Positions 1 to 9,230 are shown, counted from the stretch's first letter. The stretch is DNA of 28,466 nt from CAZVBV01 sp964513975 (GCA_964513975.1 CAZEON010000007.1:1-28466); one strand, 5' to 3'. Notes: generated from the letters alone by a model not told the origin. Made by a program: numbers and translations.

Positions 1-76
1 GGTCTGCCCCATTTATAAAAAATGCAGACGCGCTGTTTGTTAAAAAAATCAAAAGAACCAGTTTCCAGAGTTTCAT
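1..76 (-). CDS. Start of a secreted-protein gene, truncated by the window edge
   Basis: Reading leftward from an ATG at 76 the frame stays open to the window edge (25 codons). The peptide begins MKLWKLVLLIFLTNSASA, a textbook signal peptide with a short basic n-region, hydrophobic core and an ASA signal peptidase I site, followed by FFINGAD. The rest lies outside the window, so no function can be given. It follows the PKD-protein gene on the same strand after about 157 AT-rich bases, and could be part of that surface-protein cluster. No Shine-Dalgarno sequence is seen. Confidence rests only on the signal peptide and the open frame. Confidence 0.55.
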   Translation of the reverse strand, partial: MKLWKLVLLIFLTNSASAFFINGAD

Positions 77-233
77 TCGTGGTTTATTGTAAGGAGAAAT
101 AGTCCACAAGTCCACGAGTCAATGAAACAATGGAATGTTAAAGGTAAAATGTAAAAAGAAGCTATAAGTTTTATTTTAAAAATTAGAATTTAAGATTTAT
201 TTTAATATTTTATATTTAACCTTTTACATTGTG

Positions 234-2639
234 TCATTCCCCTACTGTAATTCTATCATTGAAATACGCGACGACGCCTTTTGAATCCGTAATTTTAAGC
301 GAAACATCAAAGTCTCCTGCGAATCCATACGTATGTGTTGGCATGAATTTTCGAGATACATTTCCATCACCAAAACTCCAGAGATATTCCGAAATAGTTC
401 CTGTCGATGCCGTAGAATCAAATCGAATTTCAAGCGGATTTTCAATATTCGGGAATACTACGAAATTCGCGCTCAATGGATGTGAACGAACCGAAATTAC
501 TGTTTCTGTTTCACTTGTTTCTTGATTCGATGTAGTCACTGTAAGTTTCACCGGAAATGTTCCCACAACATCAAATTCGTACGACAGTTTTGCACCGGAA
601 TGAATAGGCTCTTTATCTGGAAATTTCCAACTATAGAGCACTATTTCTCCGCTATCGGTAGTTGATGCAGAACCATCAAAAGCAACGGTTAACGGAATCG
701 TTCCAAATCCTGGATCAGCATTTATTCGTGCTTGTACACCCGCTCGATCAACAATAACTCGCTGTATCGTTGTCAGCTCATTTTCAAATGAATCCACGAT
801 TGTCAGCGTTAAATCATATTCTCCTGATTCGTTATAAACATAATTCGTCACTTCTTCAAAATTATCATAAATCCCATCCCCTTCGAAATCCCATCTCCAT
901 TCGATCGGATTATGAATTTCAGATACATCTGCATAAAGCTCTAATTCTAACGGAGAAGATCCTCTCAGAATCCCTCCTATAGCCGCTGGCTTGGTGATGA
1001 TTTTGGGCTCAGAACCTTCAAGTTGTGGCATTACTTTAATTATTTCTTCTACTTTATCACGCTCTCCTATATCGTTCTCGATAATAAGCGCCACTCTATA
1101 TTCCCCTGGTGTTCGAAATGTTTTTTCTAGTTTTCGTCCCAATATGGGTTCTGTTTCTCCTTCCACTTGCCACTTATAGGAAGTAATTGTTCCAAACCGG
1201 GTATAAGATTGTTCTGCTGAAAGTGCAACTTCAAACGGTGGCACTCCCGTAAAACCTTTGTCTGAAATAATTTTCCCCTGAAGGTTTTCGGCAGACTGTT
1301 CCACTTTAATACGTTTCGTTATCGTTGCTGTATCATTATTCGTTCCCGTTACTCGAAGTGTAACTTTCACTTCTTCCACATTGGAATAAGTTTTTTCAAT
1401 CATTATTTTATCTCCTCCCAAAAGTTCAAATGATCCATCCCCATCCAAATCCCATTCATAGAGCACCACTTCTCCATCCGGATCATTAGAATTCTCCGCA
1501 TTAAATTGCACCGTCAGTGGAACTGGACCTGCTTCTTTGTCTACAGAAAAAAGTGCCTGCACAGCTTCGTTTACAATAATCACCTGTTTTTCTGCTGTAT
1601 ATGTTTTTTCTATTTGCGCTGATGGTGAATAATAATCAACAGAAACGAGTACTATGTATTTTCCATTATTATTTCCTTTTTTTGTAAATCGATGCACTAC
1701 TTTTGGTCCTGTTGCATCAAATATTCCATCACTCTCAAAATCCCAATTAATTTGCCTCACAAGATCAATATCTATTTGTTCAAAAAGTTCTGTTCCAACA
1801 TCAAATTCCACCAACACTGGTGCATGAAGTCCTATAACTTTCTCTGGAACTGTTGCAATAATAGATTTATCAAGATTTTCATGTTCTACTTTTGCATTTG
1901 CATTTGTAATAAGCCAGAATGCTCCCACCCAAAGGATACAAACAACAACAAATATCCCAAAGAAGAACACCGATTTTTTCCCATATTCTCCACGATTCGC
2001 TGCTTCTTTTCCGAGCATTAACCACTGGAAAAATTTAATGAGTGTTCCAATGAGAAAAAATATTGCTAAAAATCCAAATATATAATTCGTCAGATTCAAC
2101 AAGGTTGCTTGAAGATCTGTTTCTTGAATATTGAGCGCTTCAAATAATGGATTTGAAACATCTCCGCCTAAAAGTCCCCAAAGGAGTAATACATAAAAGA
2201 TCGCAAGCAAGATTCCTCCGAACGTTAAAAACCATCGAAATAGTGCCCATGCTCCCACTTTTCGTCCAGAAACCATTTCTTCAATATCATCTCCTTTTTC
2301 TGTTGGTACCACTTCCTCTGATAATTCTTCTTCATGAATATTCTCTTCTGCTGCTGGAGCTTCCTTGTCCGGCGAAGTTGTTTCAATGGCGTCGGGTGTC
2401 ACTGGTGCCACCTCTACAGGTGCTGGCACTTCTGTTGATTCAACAGATGTCTCAACAATGGGTACTCCTGCTGCCAGAACCGCTGGTGCAACCGGAGCCT
2501 CTTTTGCAGACCCTGCTGATTCAACCTGTGGAAGGGCTGTATTAGTTGTTGATGTTTCTCCTTCATCGGAAGGGGGAACGGGAACCGGATTTTGATTTGT
2601 ATTTTCGTCCATGGTTTTGGATTTTTCAAACCCCATCAT
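234..2639 (-). CDS. Membrane protein with three TM segments and about six PKD domains
   Basis: Protein of 801 aa. Residues 1-125 are a Pro/Glu/Ala/Thr-rich, acidic, low-complexity tail. Three hydrophobic segments follow at about 132-158, 184-207 and 222-246. From about 252 to the end there are roughly six PKD/Ig-like units, recognised by repeated W-D/W-x-F-D-G-D-G and H-x-Y/F-x-x-x-G-x-Y/F-x-V-x-L patterns, for example FDSTAST then WSFGDG then HTYGFAGDFDVSLKITD in the last unit. With three TM segments the Pro-rich tail and the PKD part should lie on opposite sides of the membrane, so the PKD stalk is probably outside. It is the third gene of the pilin-like/PKD operon, 28 bp after the preceding stop. 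A second in-frame ATG at 2612 (MDENTNQ) is an alternative start; neither has a clear ribosome site. PKD domains usually mediate surface adhesion or spacing; the partner is unknown. Confidence 0.85.
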   Translation of the reverse strand: MMGFEKSKTMDENTNQNPVPVPPSDEGETSTTNTALPQVESAGSAKEAPVAPAVLAAGVPIVETSVESTEVPAPVEVAPVTPDAIETTSPDKEAPAAEENIHEEELSEEVVPTEKGDDIEEMVSGRKVGAWALFRWFLTFGGILLAIFYVLLLWGLLGGDVSNPLFEALNIQETDLQATLLNLTNYIFGFLAIFFLIGTLIKFFQWLMLGKEAANRGEYGKKSVFFFGIFVVVCILWVGAFWLITNANAKVEHENLDKSIIATVPEKVIGLHAPVLVEFDVGTELFEQIDIDLVRQINWDFESDGIFDATGPKVVHRFTKKGNNNGKYIVLVSVDYYSPSAQIEKTYTAEKQVIIVNEAVQALFSVDKEAGPVPLTVQFNAENSNDPDGEVVLYEWDLDGDGSFELLGGDKIMIEKTYSNVEEVKVTLRVTGTNNDTATITKRIKVEQSAENLQGKIISDKGFTGVPPFEVALSAEQSYTRFGTITSYKWQVEGETEPILGRKLEKTFRTPGEYRVALIIENDIGERDKVEEIIKVMPQLEGSEPKIITKPAAIGGILRGSSPLELELYADVSEIHNPIEWRWDFEGDGIYDNFEEVTNYVYNESGEYDLTLTIVDSFENELTTIQRVIVDRAGVQARINADPGFGTIPLTVAFDGSASTTDSGEIVLYSWKFPDKEPIHSGAKLSYEFDVVGTFPVKLTVTTSNQETSETETVISVRSHPLSANFVVFPNIENPLEIRFDSTASTGTISEYLWSFGDGNVSRKFMPTHTYGFAGDFDVSLKITDSKGVVAYFNDRITVGE

Positions 2640-2667
2640 GAAGGATGAGGATAAGTATTGTCAAAGT

Positions 2668-5600
2668 TTAAGGAATCACATTCATAATAATAATGTCAGA
2701 GAGAATTGTTTCAATTCCATCTGAAACTTTTACTTGAACCGAAGAATCACCAACTTCCGTAAATGTATGTACATATGATGCATCTGTTCCCGTGAAAATC
2801 GAATTATTATTAATAATCCATTCGTAGGTCAGCGAATCATTATCAGGATCACTTGCCACAATCGAGAATATTACTTCTGTATCAACAACAACAGGTGATA
2901 CTGGATCAGAAATAAGTTGTTCTGTTATCACTGGCGGTTGATTTGGAATTTCTGTTGTTACCTGAATCATAACCGGACCAGATTGAATTTCATTTATTCC
3001 ATCTGATATCTTCACACGCACAGAATAGTTTCCTGCTGCTGTGAATGTATGTGTATAAGTGTCTACTTCCGTCGTTGCTGTGACAAATTGTCCACTAGGA
3101 CCAGTAACCTTCCATTCATATTCCAATGTTTCTCCTTCAGGGTCATTTGCTACAACAGAGAATGTTACTGCTTCCCCTATAATGATTTCTGTTTCACTCG
3201 CTACCAAACTACTCGTTATCACTGGCGGTTGATTTGAATTTGTCGTCACATTGACATTCTTTGTTCTTTCTATTGTGTCTTTGATAATTCCATTTTCATC
3301 AAGGTCGCTTATTTCTACTGTGATCTTATAGGACCCTATTTCTGTAGGAATAAATGTAGCCGTCTCATCACTAGGAATTATGGTTACCGGTGCAAGTGTT
3401 TCTAAATTTTTAGCAGTCCACACATAGTCCAAATCGTCACCATCTGGATCACTCGCTTCCACTTCAAAATTAAATGTGCTTCCCAGTGGTTTCGTAGCTG
3501 ATCCTCCTACCTGTAATTGTCCTGCTTGTGGTGGATTATTGAAAACTGCTGCTACCTGAATCGTAACCGGACCAGATTGAACTTCATTGATTCCATCTGA
3601 TACCTTCACGCGCACAGAATAATTCCCTGCTGTTGTAAATTGATGTTCGTAAGTGCCTACTTCCGTTGTTGCTGTGACAAATTGTCCACTAGGGTCAGTA
3701 ACCTTCCATTCATATTCTAAAGTTTCCCCTTCAGGGTCAGTTGCTACAACTGAGAATATTACATCTTCTCCTTCAAGAATACCTGTTTTACTAGCTTGCA
3801 AACTGCTCGTAATTACTGGTGGTTCGTTTGCTATTACATTTTGAAATGTATACGTTTCCATACCAATTTCCGTAGTCGCACCATTCTCACCATCAGTTGC
3901 TGTTACACGGAATGAAAAGGTGTGTATACCGTTATATTGAGAAAGATTAAAATAGGCTTCTCCTGTCCCAAGCAGTTGAACATCTTTTACCTGTCCATTT
4001 TCAATCGCTTCAAATTTATAACTTGTAATTGGATTATTCGTATCAGGATCGGAAGCTGTTGCTGTTACGAAGAAACTTACTGGTCCTTCTGGAATAGGAT
4101 CGGGATTCGTATTGGTTTCATAAACGAAAGAACTTATTATTGGAAGAATATTTTCCACATCCACAGTAAACGAAGCACTATCTTGTATATTTTGATTATC
4201 TGGATCATAGACAAGAAGTGTCACCGGATATGTCTCCGCTTCAGCAAAGTACTGATTAAGATCTGGCTCACAGTCTGTCGAAACAGGTGCTCCGTCGACA
4301 GACCAGCTGTAATTCAAATTTGCAACACCACAGCCTTCGTCTCCCGTTGAATCAATGGAATTCGATTGAATTAAGATGTCCGTGGCTCCGCTTCCATCAC
4401 GCGTTGTTGTGATCGTTGAAGGAACATTGATCCACGTATCTATACTGAAATACTGAGCAATTGCTGTTGGATCTCCTTCTGCTCGTACATACACAGGATA
4501 TACTATAAACTCCGACATACCTGCATCTGTTACTGTTAGTTTTACATTATATATTTTCGCTTCATCAAATGTAGCCCGAACACTCGGGAACGTGAGTTCG
4601 TCAATAGTCGAACCTCCATCGAGATCCCATAAATAGGTAACCCCTTCTGGGCTTTGTGCCTGAAACATAAATTCTTCATCGATTGTGAGAAACTGTGGCG
4701 CCGTGAAATCTACCCACAGTGTTGAAACATCCGAAATATTCGCTGTCACCGGATCACTTTCCAGCACTTTTCCTTGATGAGAGTAACTCACTTTAAGCGT
4801 CACGTTTTTATCTCCTGGTTCTGTATATTCATGCGTCACTGTTTGTGTATTGAATATATGTTCACCTGTCCCATCTCCAAAGTCCCACACATATTTCAAG
4901 CCCATAGGCGTTCCATAAATATTCTCACTTCCGGCTCCATCAAATATATATTCTGCTGGATGCCGTTCTCTTCCTGTGGTTTCTATTGGAGTAACTATCA
5001 CAGCCTCTGGTAATGCTTTTAAAACCGTAAACATCTTGGTAACACTTCCCGTTGCCCCAGTCCCAACGCTACTTGTCACGATGAGTGTTACATCATAGTT
5101 TCCATCACTTGGAAATGAAGCTGTTGTAACACTTGCCGTTGTATCGTCTATTGAGCAAGTTGGATCACAACTCCATGCATATCCAATAATGGATCCAACC
5201 GCACTTTTGGAGGCTTGTCCATTAAGTGTCACTTCTTCATTTGCAGGAAGTTCATATTTATCAGCACTGAAGTCAGCCATTACACCGTCAACCACAATTA
5301 CCGTCTTCGCTCCATAGAATTGACCTTCCTCATCTTTCGCTAAAAAATACACTTCATAGGCTCCCCGTTCTCCATAGCTATGAGTTGCATTTTGTCCTGA
5401 CCCCATCATTCCATCTCCAAAGTTCCATTCCCCATCCATACTTGTTTGAAACGAGAGATTTTGCGCCTGCTCTAAAGAAACCATATATCCACTTCCAAAT
5501 GACGCCCCCGGAGACACGTTTATTTCTATTGGCTCTACTTCTGGTGCTTCGCTTCCAAGTTGTCGACAATAATCAGGAACAATTGTTCCCTCTCCAGAAT

Positions 5601-6045
5601 AAGTAGCTCCACCAGGACCCCCTCTATCATCATCTCCGCTCGGGGCACTTCGAATTAAAGTGTTCACAAGCGCAAAGGAAACAAGTACTACTAAAATCCC
5701 TGTTGATGCATAAATTATAATTTTCTTTGCTTTCTCATGTTGTCCATCATCCCCTCCTGCTGTCACATAAAGAATCCCTGCATAAATTATAAAAATCATT
5801 GCAATCAACCCCAAGAAGGACAATGCGAAATTGAGGACTTTAATAATATAGGTTCGCGCCGAAGCATACTGTCCAATTTCATTAAATTCTTCCGGGCATG
5901 GGAGAAGAAATTCTCCGTCCGGAACAACACCAACACCGGTAACCATATCCCAAAGTCCAGCTCCAAAATCACCTGCCACACTCACTTCTGGAATAAATAT
6001 ATTGAGCGTAAGAAATGCGACGAGAACGAAAAGAAAATTTTTCAT
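2668..6045 (-). CDS. VirB2/TrbC-like pilin domain fused to a long PKD-repeat stalk
   Basis: About 1125 aa from ATG 6045; an upstream TTG at 6066 would overlap the previous gene, but the ATG gives a proper signal peptide (MKNFLFVLVAFLTLNIFIPE). Residues about 67-92 and 109-132 are two membrane segments joined by the short polar loop GGDDGQHEKAKKII, the hallmark of the small pilin-like TrbC/VirB2 proteins common in CPR genomes. The remaining roughly 990 residues are tandem PKD/Ig-like domains (about ten), with repeated DPEGETLEYEWKV, FDGAGSE and WDFGDG-type motifs. The order, pilin-like membrane anchor then extracellular stalk, suggests a surface fibre or adhesin assembled on or anchored like a pilus subunit. 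It starts 10 bp after the stop of the short pilin-like gene, so they are co-transcribed. Two of the C-terminal units are recent duplicates. Domain identity is well supported; fibre assembly is inference. Confidence 0.85.
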   Translation of the reverse strand: MKNFLFVLVAFLTLNIFIPEVSVAGDFGAGLWDMVTGVGVVPDGEFLLPCPEEFNEIGQYASARTYIIKVLNFALSFLGLIAMIFIIYAGILYVTAGGDDGQHEKAKKIIIYASTGILVVLVSFALVNTLIRSAPSGDDDRGGPGGATYSGEGTIVPDYCRQLGSEAPEVEPIEINVSPGASFGSGYMVSLEQAQNLSFQTSMDGEWNFGDGMMGSGQNATHSYGERGAYEVYFLAKDEEGQFYGAKTVIVVDGVMADFSADKYELPANEEVTLNGQASKSAVGSIIGYAWSCDPTCSIDDTTASVTTASFPSDGNYDVTLIVTSSVGTGATGSVTKMFTVLKALPEAVIVTPIETTGRERHPAEYIFDGAGSENIYGTPMGLKYVWDFGDGTGEHIFNTQTVTHEYTEPGDKNVTLKVSYSHQGKVLESDPVTANISDVSTLWVDFTAPQFLTIDEEFMFQAQSPEGVTYLWDLDGGSTIDELTFPSVRATFDEAKIYNVKLTVTDAGMSEFIVYPVYVRAEGDPTAIAQYFSIDTWINVPSTITTTRDGSGATDILIQSNSIDSTGDEGCGVANLNYSWSVDGAPVSTDCEPDLNQYFAEAETYPVTLLVYDPDNQNIQDSASFTVDVENILPIISSFVYETNTNPDPIPEGPVSFFVTATASDPDTNNPITSYKFEAIENGQVKDVQLLGTGEAYFNLSQYNGIHTFSFRVTATDGENGATTEIGMETYTFQNVIANEPPVITSSLQASKTGILEGEDVIFSVVATDPEGETLEYEWKVTDPSGQFVTATTEVGTYEHQFTTAGNYSVRVKVSDGINEVQSGPVTIQVAAVFNNPPQAGQLQVGGSATKPLGSTFNFEVEASDPDGDDLDYVWTAKNLETLAPVTIIPSDETATFIPTEIGSYKITVEISDLDENGIIKDTIERTKNVNVTTNSNQPPVITSSLVASETEIIIGEAVTFSVVANDPEGETLEYEWKVTGPSGQFVTATTEVDTYTHTFTAAGNYSVRVKISDGINEIQSGPVMIQVTTEIPNQPPVITEQLISDPVSPVVVDTEVIFSIVASDPDNDSLTYEWIINNNSIFTGTDASYVHTFTEVGDSSVQVKVSDGIETILSDIIIMNVIP

Positions 6046-6055
6046 ACGAGAAAGA

Positions 6056-6544
6056 TTAGGCGCCAAAGCGCGCTTGCATAACGGTGTTCACAATAGCATA
6101 GGAGCCGAATATCAAAATGATTCCGAGAGCTACCCAAATAATAATTTTTTTTGCCTTTTCATGTTGTGCATCGTCGCCCCCCGCCGTGATATATAAGAAT
6201 CCTGCCCAAACAATTGCCACAACCGAAACAACGGCTACCACTGAAAGAAAAAACTTCATCCAAGCGATAATCAATTTGTTTAAATCTTTTTCTTTCGACA
6301 CTCCACGATCCAGATTGCATTTTACAATTTTGGCACCTTTCTTGATTCCTGGTCCATCAAATACAGGATCGCTACCATCTCCAAAATCAATAATACTTCC
6401 TAAATCAATATCGATAATACATTCCATACCTTCTCCAAAATCTTCTACATCATCCCACCAAGTGTTCCCAGCACCGGCAAAAACCAAAGAAGTACTTCCC
6501 CAAAGCAGAAGCGCTGCGAGAAATGCAAAACATATTTTTTTCAT
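6056..6544 (-). CDS. Small VirB2/TrbC-like pilin
   Basis: 162 aa from ATG 6544; an in-frame upstream start at 6595 would lie within the -35/-10 promoter boxes and is rejected. A signal peptide (MKKICFAFLAALLLWGSTS, cleaved near VFA-GA) is followed by an acidic region with two cysteines, then two membrane segments at about 107-130 and 137-158, with the loop GGDDAQHEKAKKIII between them. This matches the architecture of type IV secretion pilin VirB2/TrbC as found in CPR genomes. The same loop recurs almost unchanged in the next gene, so the two proteins probably share a membrane fold and may interact. First gene of a three-gene operon with its own promoter at 6563-6591. No VirB4/VirB6 genes are visible in the window, so the assembly machinery, if any, is elsewhere. 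Confidence 0.8.
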   Translation of the reverse strand: MKKICFAFLAALLLWGSTSLVFAGAGNTWWDDVEDFGEGMECIIDIDLGSIIDFGDGSDPVFDGPGIKKGAKIVKCNLDRGVSKEKDLNKLIIAWMKFFLSVVAVVSVVAIVWAGFLYITAGGDDAQHEKAKKIIIWVALGIILIFGSYAIVNTVMQARFGA

Positions 6545-6562
6545 AGTGTTTTTGTTTCTCTT

Positions 6563-6591
6563 ATTACAGCACAAAAACCGACCGTTTTCAA
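6563..6591 (-). promoter_or_regulatory. Sigma70-type promoter of the pilin-like/PKD operon
   Basis: On the minus strand TTGAAA (6591-6586), a 17-base spacer and TGTAAT (6568-6563). The expected transcription start near 6556 leaves about 12 bases before the ATG at 6544, which supports that start over the longer frame. Confidence 0.6.
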
Positions 6592-6619
6592 ACAATCTAC
6601 TTTTTTTTATGAAGATCTT

Positions 6620-7696
6620 TTAAAATATTTCACGAAGTTTATTGTCCCATATTTCCTTCCAAGAAATCAAATTTCCTTCTTCGATCATTTCTCCGTTCAC
6701 AGAAAGAGACAATGCAAACTCATTTGTCGTCTTCCCGATTTCAAGTGCATCATCTCCAAAAATCTCCTGTATTTTCTCCGGATATTTGGTGGAAATAATT
6801 ACCCCGACGCTTTCCGAAAAAAGCACCTGTGACAATTGATTCATTTGAAAATTGAAAATTGGCAATTGTCTTTCGACCCTGAGCTCAAGACCGAAGGGAA
6901 AATTGATTTTCGCTCCTTTTCCATTCCCGAGACAAGCCTCACTCACAGCGGTAATCATCCCTCCTTGAACAATTGGTCGAGCCGAAGCAAGCATTCCTTT
7001 TTCTGAAACATGTCGTAATTTCTCCGCCCATTCTTTCACGACGCTGAAATCAATTTTTTCTACGCGAGAGTCTTCTTTCTCACAAACTGTTAAGAAAGCT
7101 GATCCCCCTAATTTTTCAGAGCGTTTTCCAATCATAAAGATTGTTTCTTCTGCGTTTTGAAAATTGATCGATGGAACAGTCGCCGGATCCTCTACTCGTG
7201 CGAATACAGAAATCAATGCGCTCGGTGGAATAGATTTCCCTCCTGATTCGTTATAGAAAGAAACATTTCCTGAAACAATTGGCACATCAAGGGCTCGACA
7301 AACTTCTTTGAGTCCTTCCACCCCATCAACGAATTCCCCCATTTGGTCTGCTTTTTCTGGGTTTCCAAAGTTAAGACAATCGGTTACAGACAAGGGCGTT
7401 CCTCCTACGCACGATACTTTTACAACCGCTTCGGTTACGGCGTATTCGGTTGCGATTCGTGCTGATATTTTTGCAAGATTTGGATTCCCTCCTGTCGCAA
7501 TCGCGACTCCTGTTCGAGATCCTTTTTCTGATAATTCTGGGTAATCACGAAAAGGCGTCAGCACGGAAGCCGCTACAGATCCACGCTCACACGCTGTGTT
7601 CCCTTGCACGTTCTTATCGTATTTCTCATACACCGGTGTTCGTGATGCACCATTCACTGAGCTCAATATCTTTCCGAGAATTTCAAAATTTTTCAT
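6620..7696 (-). CDS. purL: C-terminal half of phosphoribosylformylglycinamidine synthase (PurL), stand-alone or relict
   Basis: 358 aa from ATG 7696 (a TTG at 7714 is possible). Strong similarity to the second half of the small (about 740 aa) PurL: YEKYDKNVQGNT, VTDCLNFGNPEKADQM, VSGNVSFYNES.GKSIPPS, QGGMITAVSEACLGNGKG, LFSES and a C-terminal SWKEIWDNKL are in family order. The N-terminal half, which holds the catalytic histidine and the FGAR/ATP site, is absent; upstream is only a 340-bp gap and then tuf. So this protein alone should not make FGAM. The frame is nevertheless intact over its whole length. Residues PFGLELRVER-QLPIFNFQ are encoded by copies of two intergenic repeats (6850-6895), which fits a gene under weak constraint. 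It could be a split PurL with its partner elsewhere, a repurposed PurM-like fold, or a decaying remnant. Confidence 0.8.
   Translation of the reverse strand: MKNFEILGKILSSVNGASRTPVYEKYDKNVQGNTACERGSVAASVLTPFRDYPELSEKGSRTGVAIATGGNPNLAKISARIATEYAVTEAVVKVSCVGGTPLSVTDCLNFGNPEKADQMGEFVDGVEGLKEVCRALDVPIVSGNVSFYNESGGKSIPPSALISVFARVEDPATVPSINFQNAEETIFMIGKRSEKLGGSAFLTVCEKEDSRVEKIDFSVVKEWAEKLRHVSEKGMLASARPIVQGGMITAVSEACLGNGKGAKINFPFGLELRVERQLPIFNFQMNQLSQVLFSESVGVIISTKYPEKIQEIFGDDALEIGKTTNEFALSLSVNGEMIEEGNLISWKEIWDNKLREIF
6850..6895. repeat. Dispersed intergenic repeats lying inside the purL frame
   Basis: Positions 6850-6868 (AATTGAAAATTGGCAATTG) are identical to 16211-16229 in an intergenic space. 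Positions 6872-6895 are an imperfect palindrome centred on GAGCTC, starting TTCGACCCTGAGCTCA, of the same family as 13447-13470 and 16995-17018. Together they supply about 16 codons of the PurL-like protein. Confidence 0.75.
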
Positions 7697-8033
7697 CGGC
7701 GTTATTGTACTCAAAAATCTCAGTGCTTCAATGTTTCATTCTTCCAAACCAAAAAAGCAAATTGAATCGCTGTTTTTACATTTCGATGATGTCTAAGACT
7801 TTGACTTTCTCTCCATTTCTATACGTGTACAAAGCAAGCCCAAACGAAAGCAAAAGAAGCTCTTTCATCGAAATTTGGTGGGAAAGAAGAAAAGGGGAAA
7901 GCGCACAGGGCGCATCTCCTTTCCACTTGTTATAACGAACAAAGAGCGCTTTTGTTACTCAGTTCAAACTCAAGTTCAAAAAAACCCCGTTCTCGCAGGG
8001 TTTTTCTTATTTCTGAAAACGAAATACTAAAAA
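7697..8033. other. Intergenic space between tuf and the purL half
   Basis: About 340 bases. It holds the tuf terminator at its right end and a GCGC-containing weak hairpin near 7895-7925. A 30-codon frame on the minus strand (ATG 7868 to stop 7776, MKELLLLSFGLALYTYRNGE then KVKVLDIIEM) has a hydrophobic start but no ribosome site or homologue that I recognise. No trace of the missing N-terminal half of PurL is readable here. Confidence 0.5.
7978..8005 (-). terminator. Rho-independent terminator of tuf
   Basis: On the minus strand AAAAACCCTGCGAGAACGGG is followed by GTTTTTTT: an A/C-rich arm pairs with a G/T-rich arm that runs into a T-tract. It begins 28 bases after the tuf stop codon. Confidence 0.8.
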
Positions 8034-9230
8034 CTATTTCAAGATTTTAGTCACCACTCCGGCTCCAACAGTTCGTCCTCCTTCTCGGATCGCGAATCGT
8101 GTTCCTTCGTTTAAGGCAATAGCCGCTCCCAAGATAACTTTGAATTTAGCGTTATCACCAGGCATAACCATTTCAACTCCGTCTGGAAGAATAACTTCTC
8201 CTGTAACGTCTGTTGTTCGGATGAAGAATTGAGGTTTGTATCCTTTGAAGAATGGAGTGTGTCGTCCTCCTTCTTCTTTTTTCAAGATCAAAACTTCAGC
8301 TTCAAACTCAGTGTGAGGTGTAATAGTTCCTGGTTTAGAAAGAACTTGTCCTCGTTCAATATCTTCTCGTTCAACTCCTCGAAGCAAAAGTCCAGCGTTG
8401 TCACCAGCTTCTCCTCGATCAAGTTGTTTGTGGAACATCTCAACTCCAGTAACGGTAGTTTTTGATGTGTCTCGGATTCCAACGATTTCAATTTCGTCTC
8501 CGATGTTGATCACTCCTTGTTCAATACGTCCAGTAGCAACTGTTCCTCGTCCTTTAATAGAGAAAACATCTTCTACAGACATCAAGAAATCCTTATCAGT
8601 ATCTCGTTTTGGTTCAGGGATTTGTGAATCCAAAGCCGCAACCAATTCCATAATTTTGTCTCCCCATTCTCCTTTTGGATCTTCGAGAGCTTTAAGTGCT
8701 GATCCACGAATGATAACAGCGTTATCTCCGTCGAAGTCTCGTTTAGAGAGTTCTTCTCGAACCTCCATTTCAACAAGGTCGATCATTTCTGCATCATCCA
8801 CCATGTCGCATTTGTTGAGGAAAACAACGATGTTGTCTACTCCAACTTGTCGAGCCAAGAGGATGTGTTCTTTCGTTTGTGGCATAGGTCCATCAGTTGC
8901 TGCCACAACCAATACTGCACCGTCCATTTGAGCGGCACCAGTAATCATGTTTTTCACGTAATCGGCGTGACCCGGACAATCTACGTGTGCGTAGTGTCGA
9001 TTTTCTGATTCGTACTCCTGGTGAGAAGTAGCGATTGTAATACCTCGCGCTTTTTCTTCTGGCGCGTTATCAATTTGATCAAACGCAACAAAAGTGTTGA
9101 TGCTTGATGGAAGTCTGTCAGCAAGCGTCTTAGTGATCGCTGCTGTAAGCGTAGTCTTTCCGTGGTCAACGTGTCCTATGGTCCCGACGTTGACATGGGG
9201 TTTGCTTCTGTCGAATTTAGCGTCTGCCAT
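8034..9230 (-). CDS. tuf: Elongation factor Tu
   Basis: 398 aa, full length. EF-Tu is the GTPase that brings aminoacyl-tRNA to the ribosome. Visible motifs: G1 GHVDHGKT (residues 19-26), switch I ARGITIATSHQEYE, G3 DCPGHADYVKNMITGAAQMD, G4 NKCDMVDD, then the beta-barrel domains 2 and 3 with RHTPFFKGYKPQFF and a C-terminal AIREGGRTVGAGVVTKILK. The gene stands alone, with its own consensus promoter and terminator, rather than in the usual rpsL-rpsG-fusA-tuf operon. Codons look like those of neighbours. The function is certain. Confidence 0.99.
   Translation of the reverse strand: MADAKFDRSKPHVNVGTIGHVDHGKTTLTAAITKTLADRLPSSINTFVAFDQIDNAPEEKARGITIATSHQEYESENRHYAHVDCPGHADYVKNMITGAAQMDGAVLVVAATDGPMPQTKEHILLARQVGVDNIVVFLNKCDMVDDAEMIDLVEMEVREELSKRDFDGDNAVIIRGSALKALEDPKGEWGDKIMELVAALDSQIPEPKRDTDKDFLMSVEDVFSIKGRGTVATGRIEQGVINIGDEIEIVGIRDTSKTTVTGVEMFHKQLDRGEAGDNAGLLLRGVEREDIERGQVLSKPGTITPHTEFEAEVLILKKEEGGRHTPFFKGYKPQFFIRTTDVTGEVILPDGVEMVMPGDNAKFKVILGAAIALNEGTRFAIREGGRTVGAGVVTKILK

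Noticed and set aside
8398..8931. 177-codon open frame antisense to tuf
   Set aside because: Serine-rich shadow of the tuf reading frame, explained by codon bias of the real gene.
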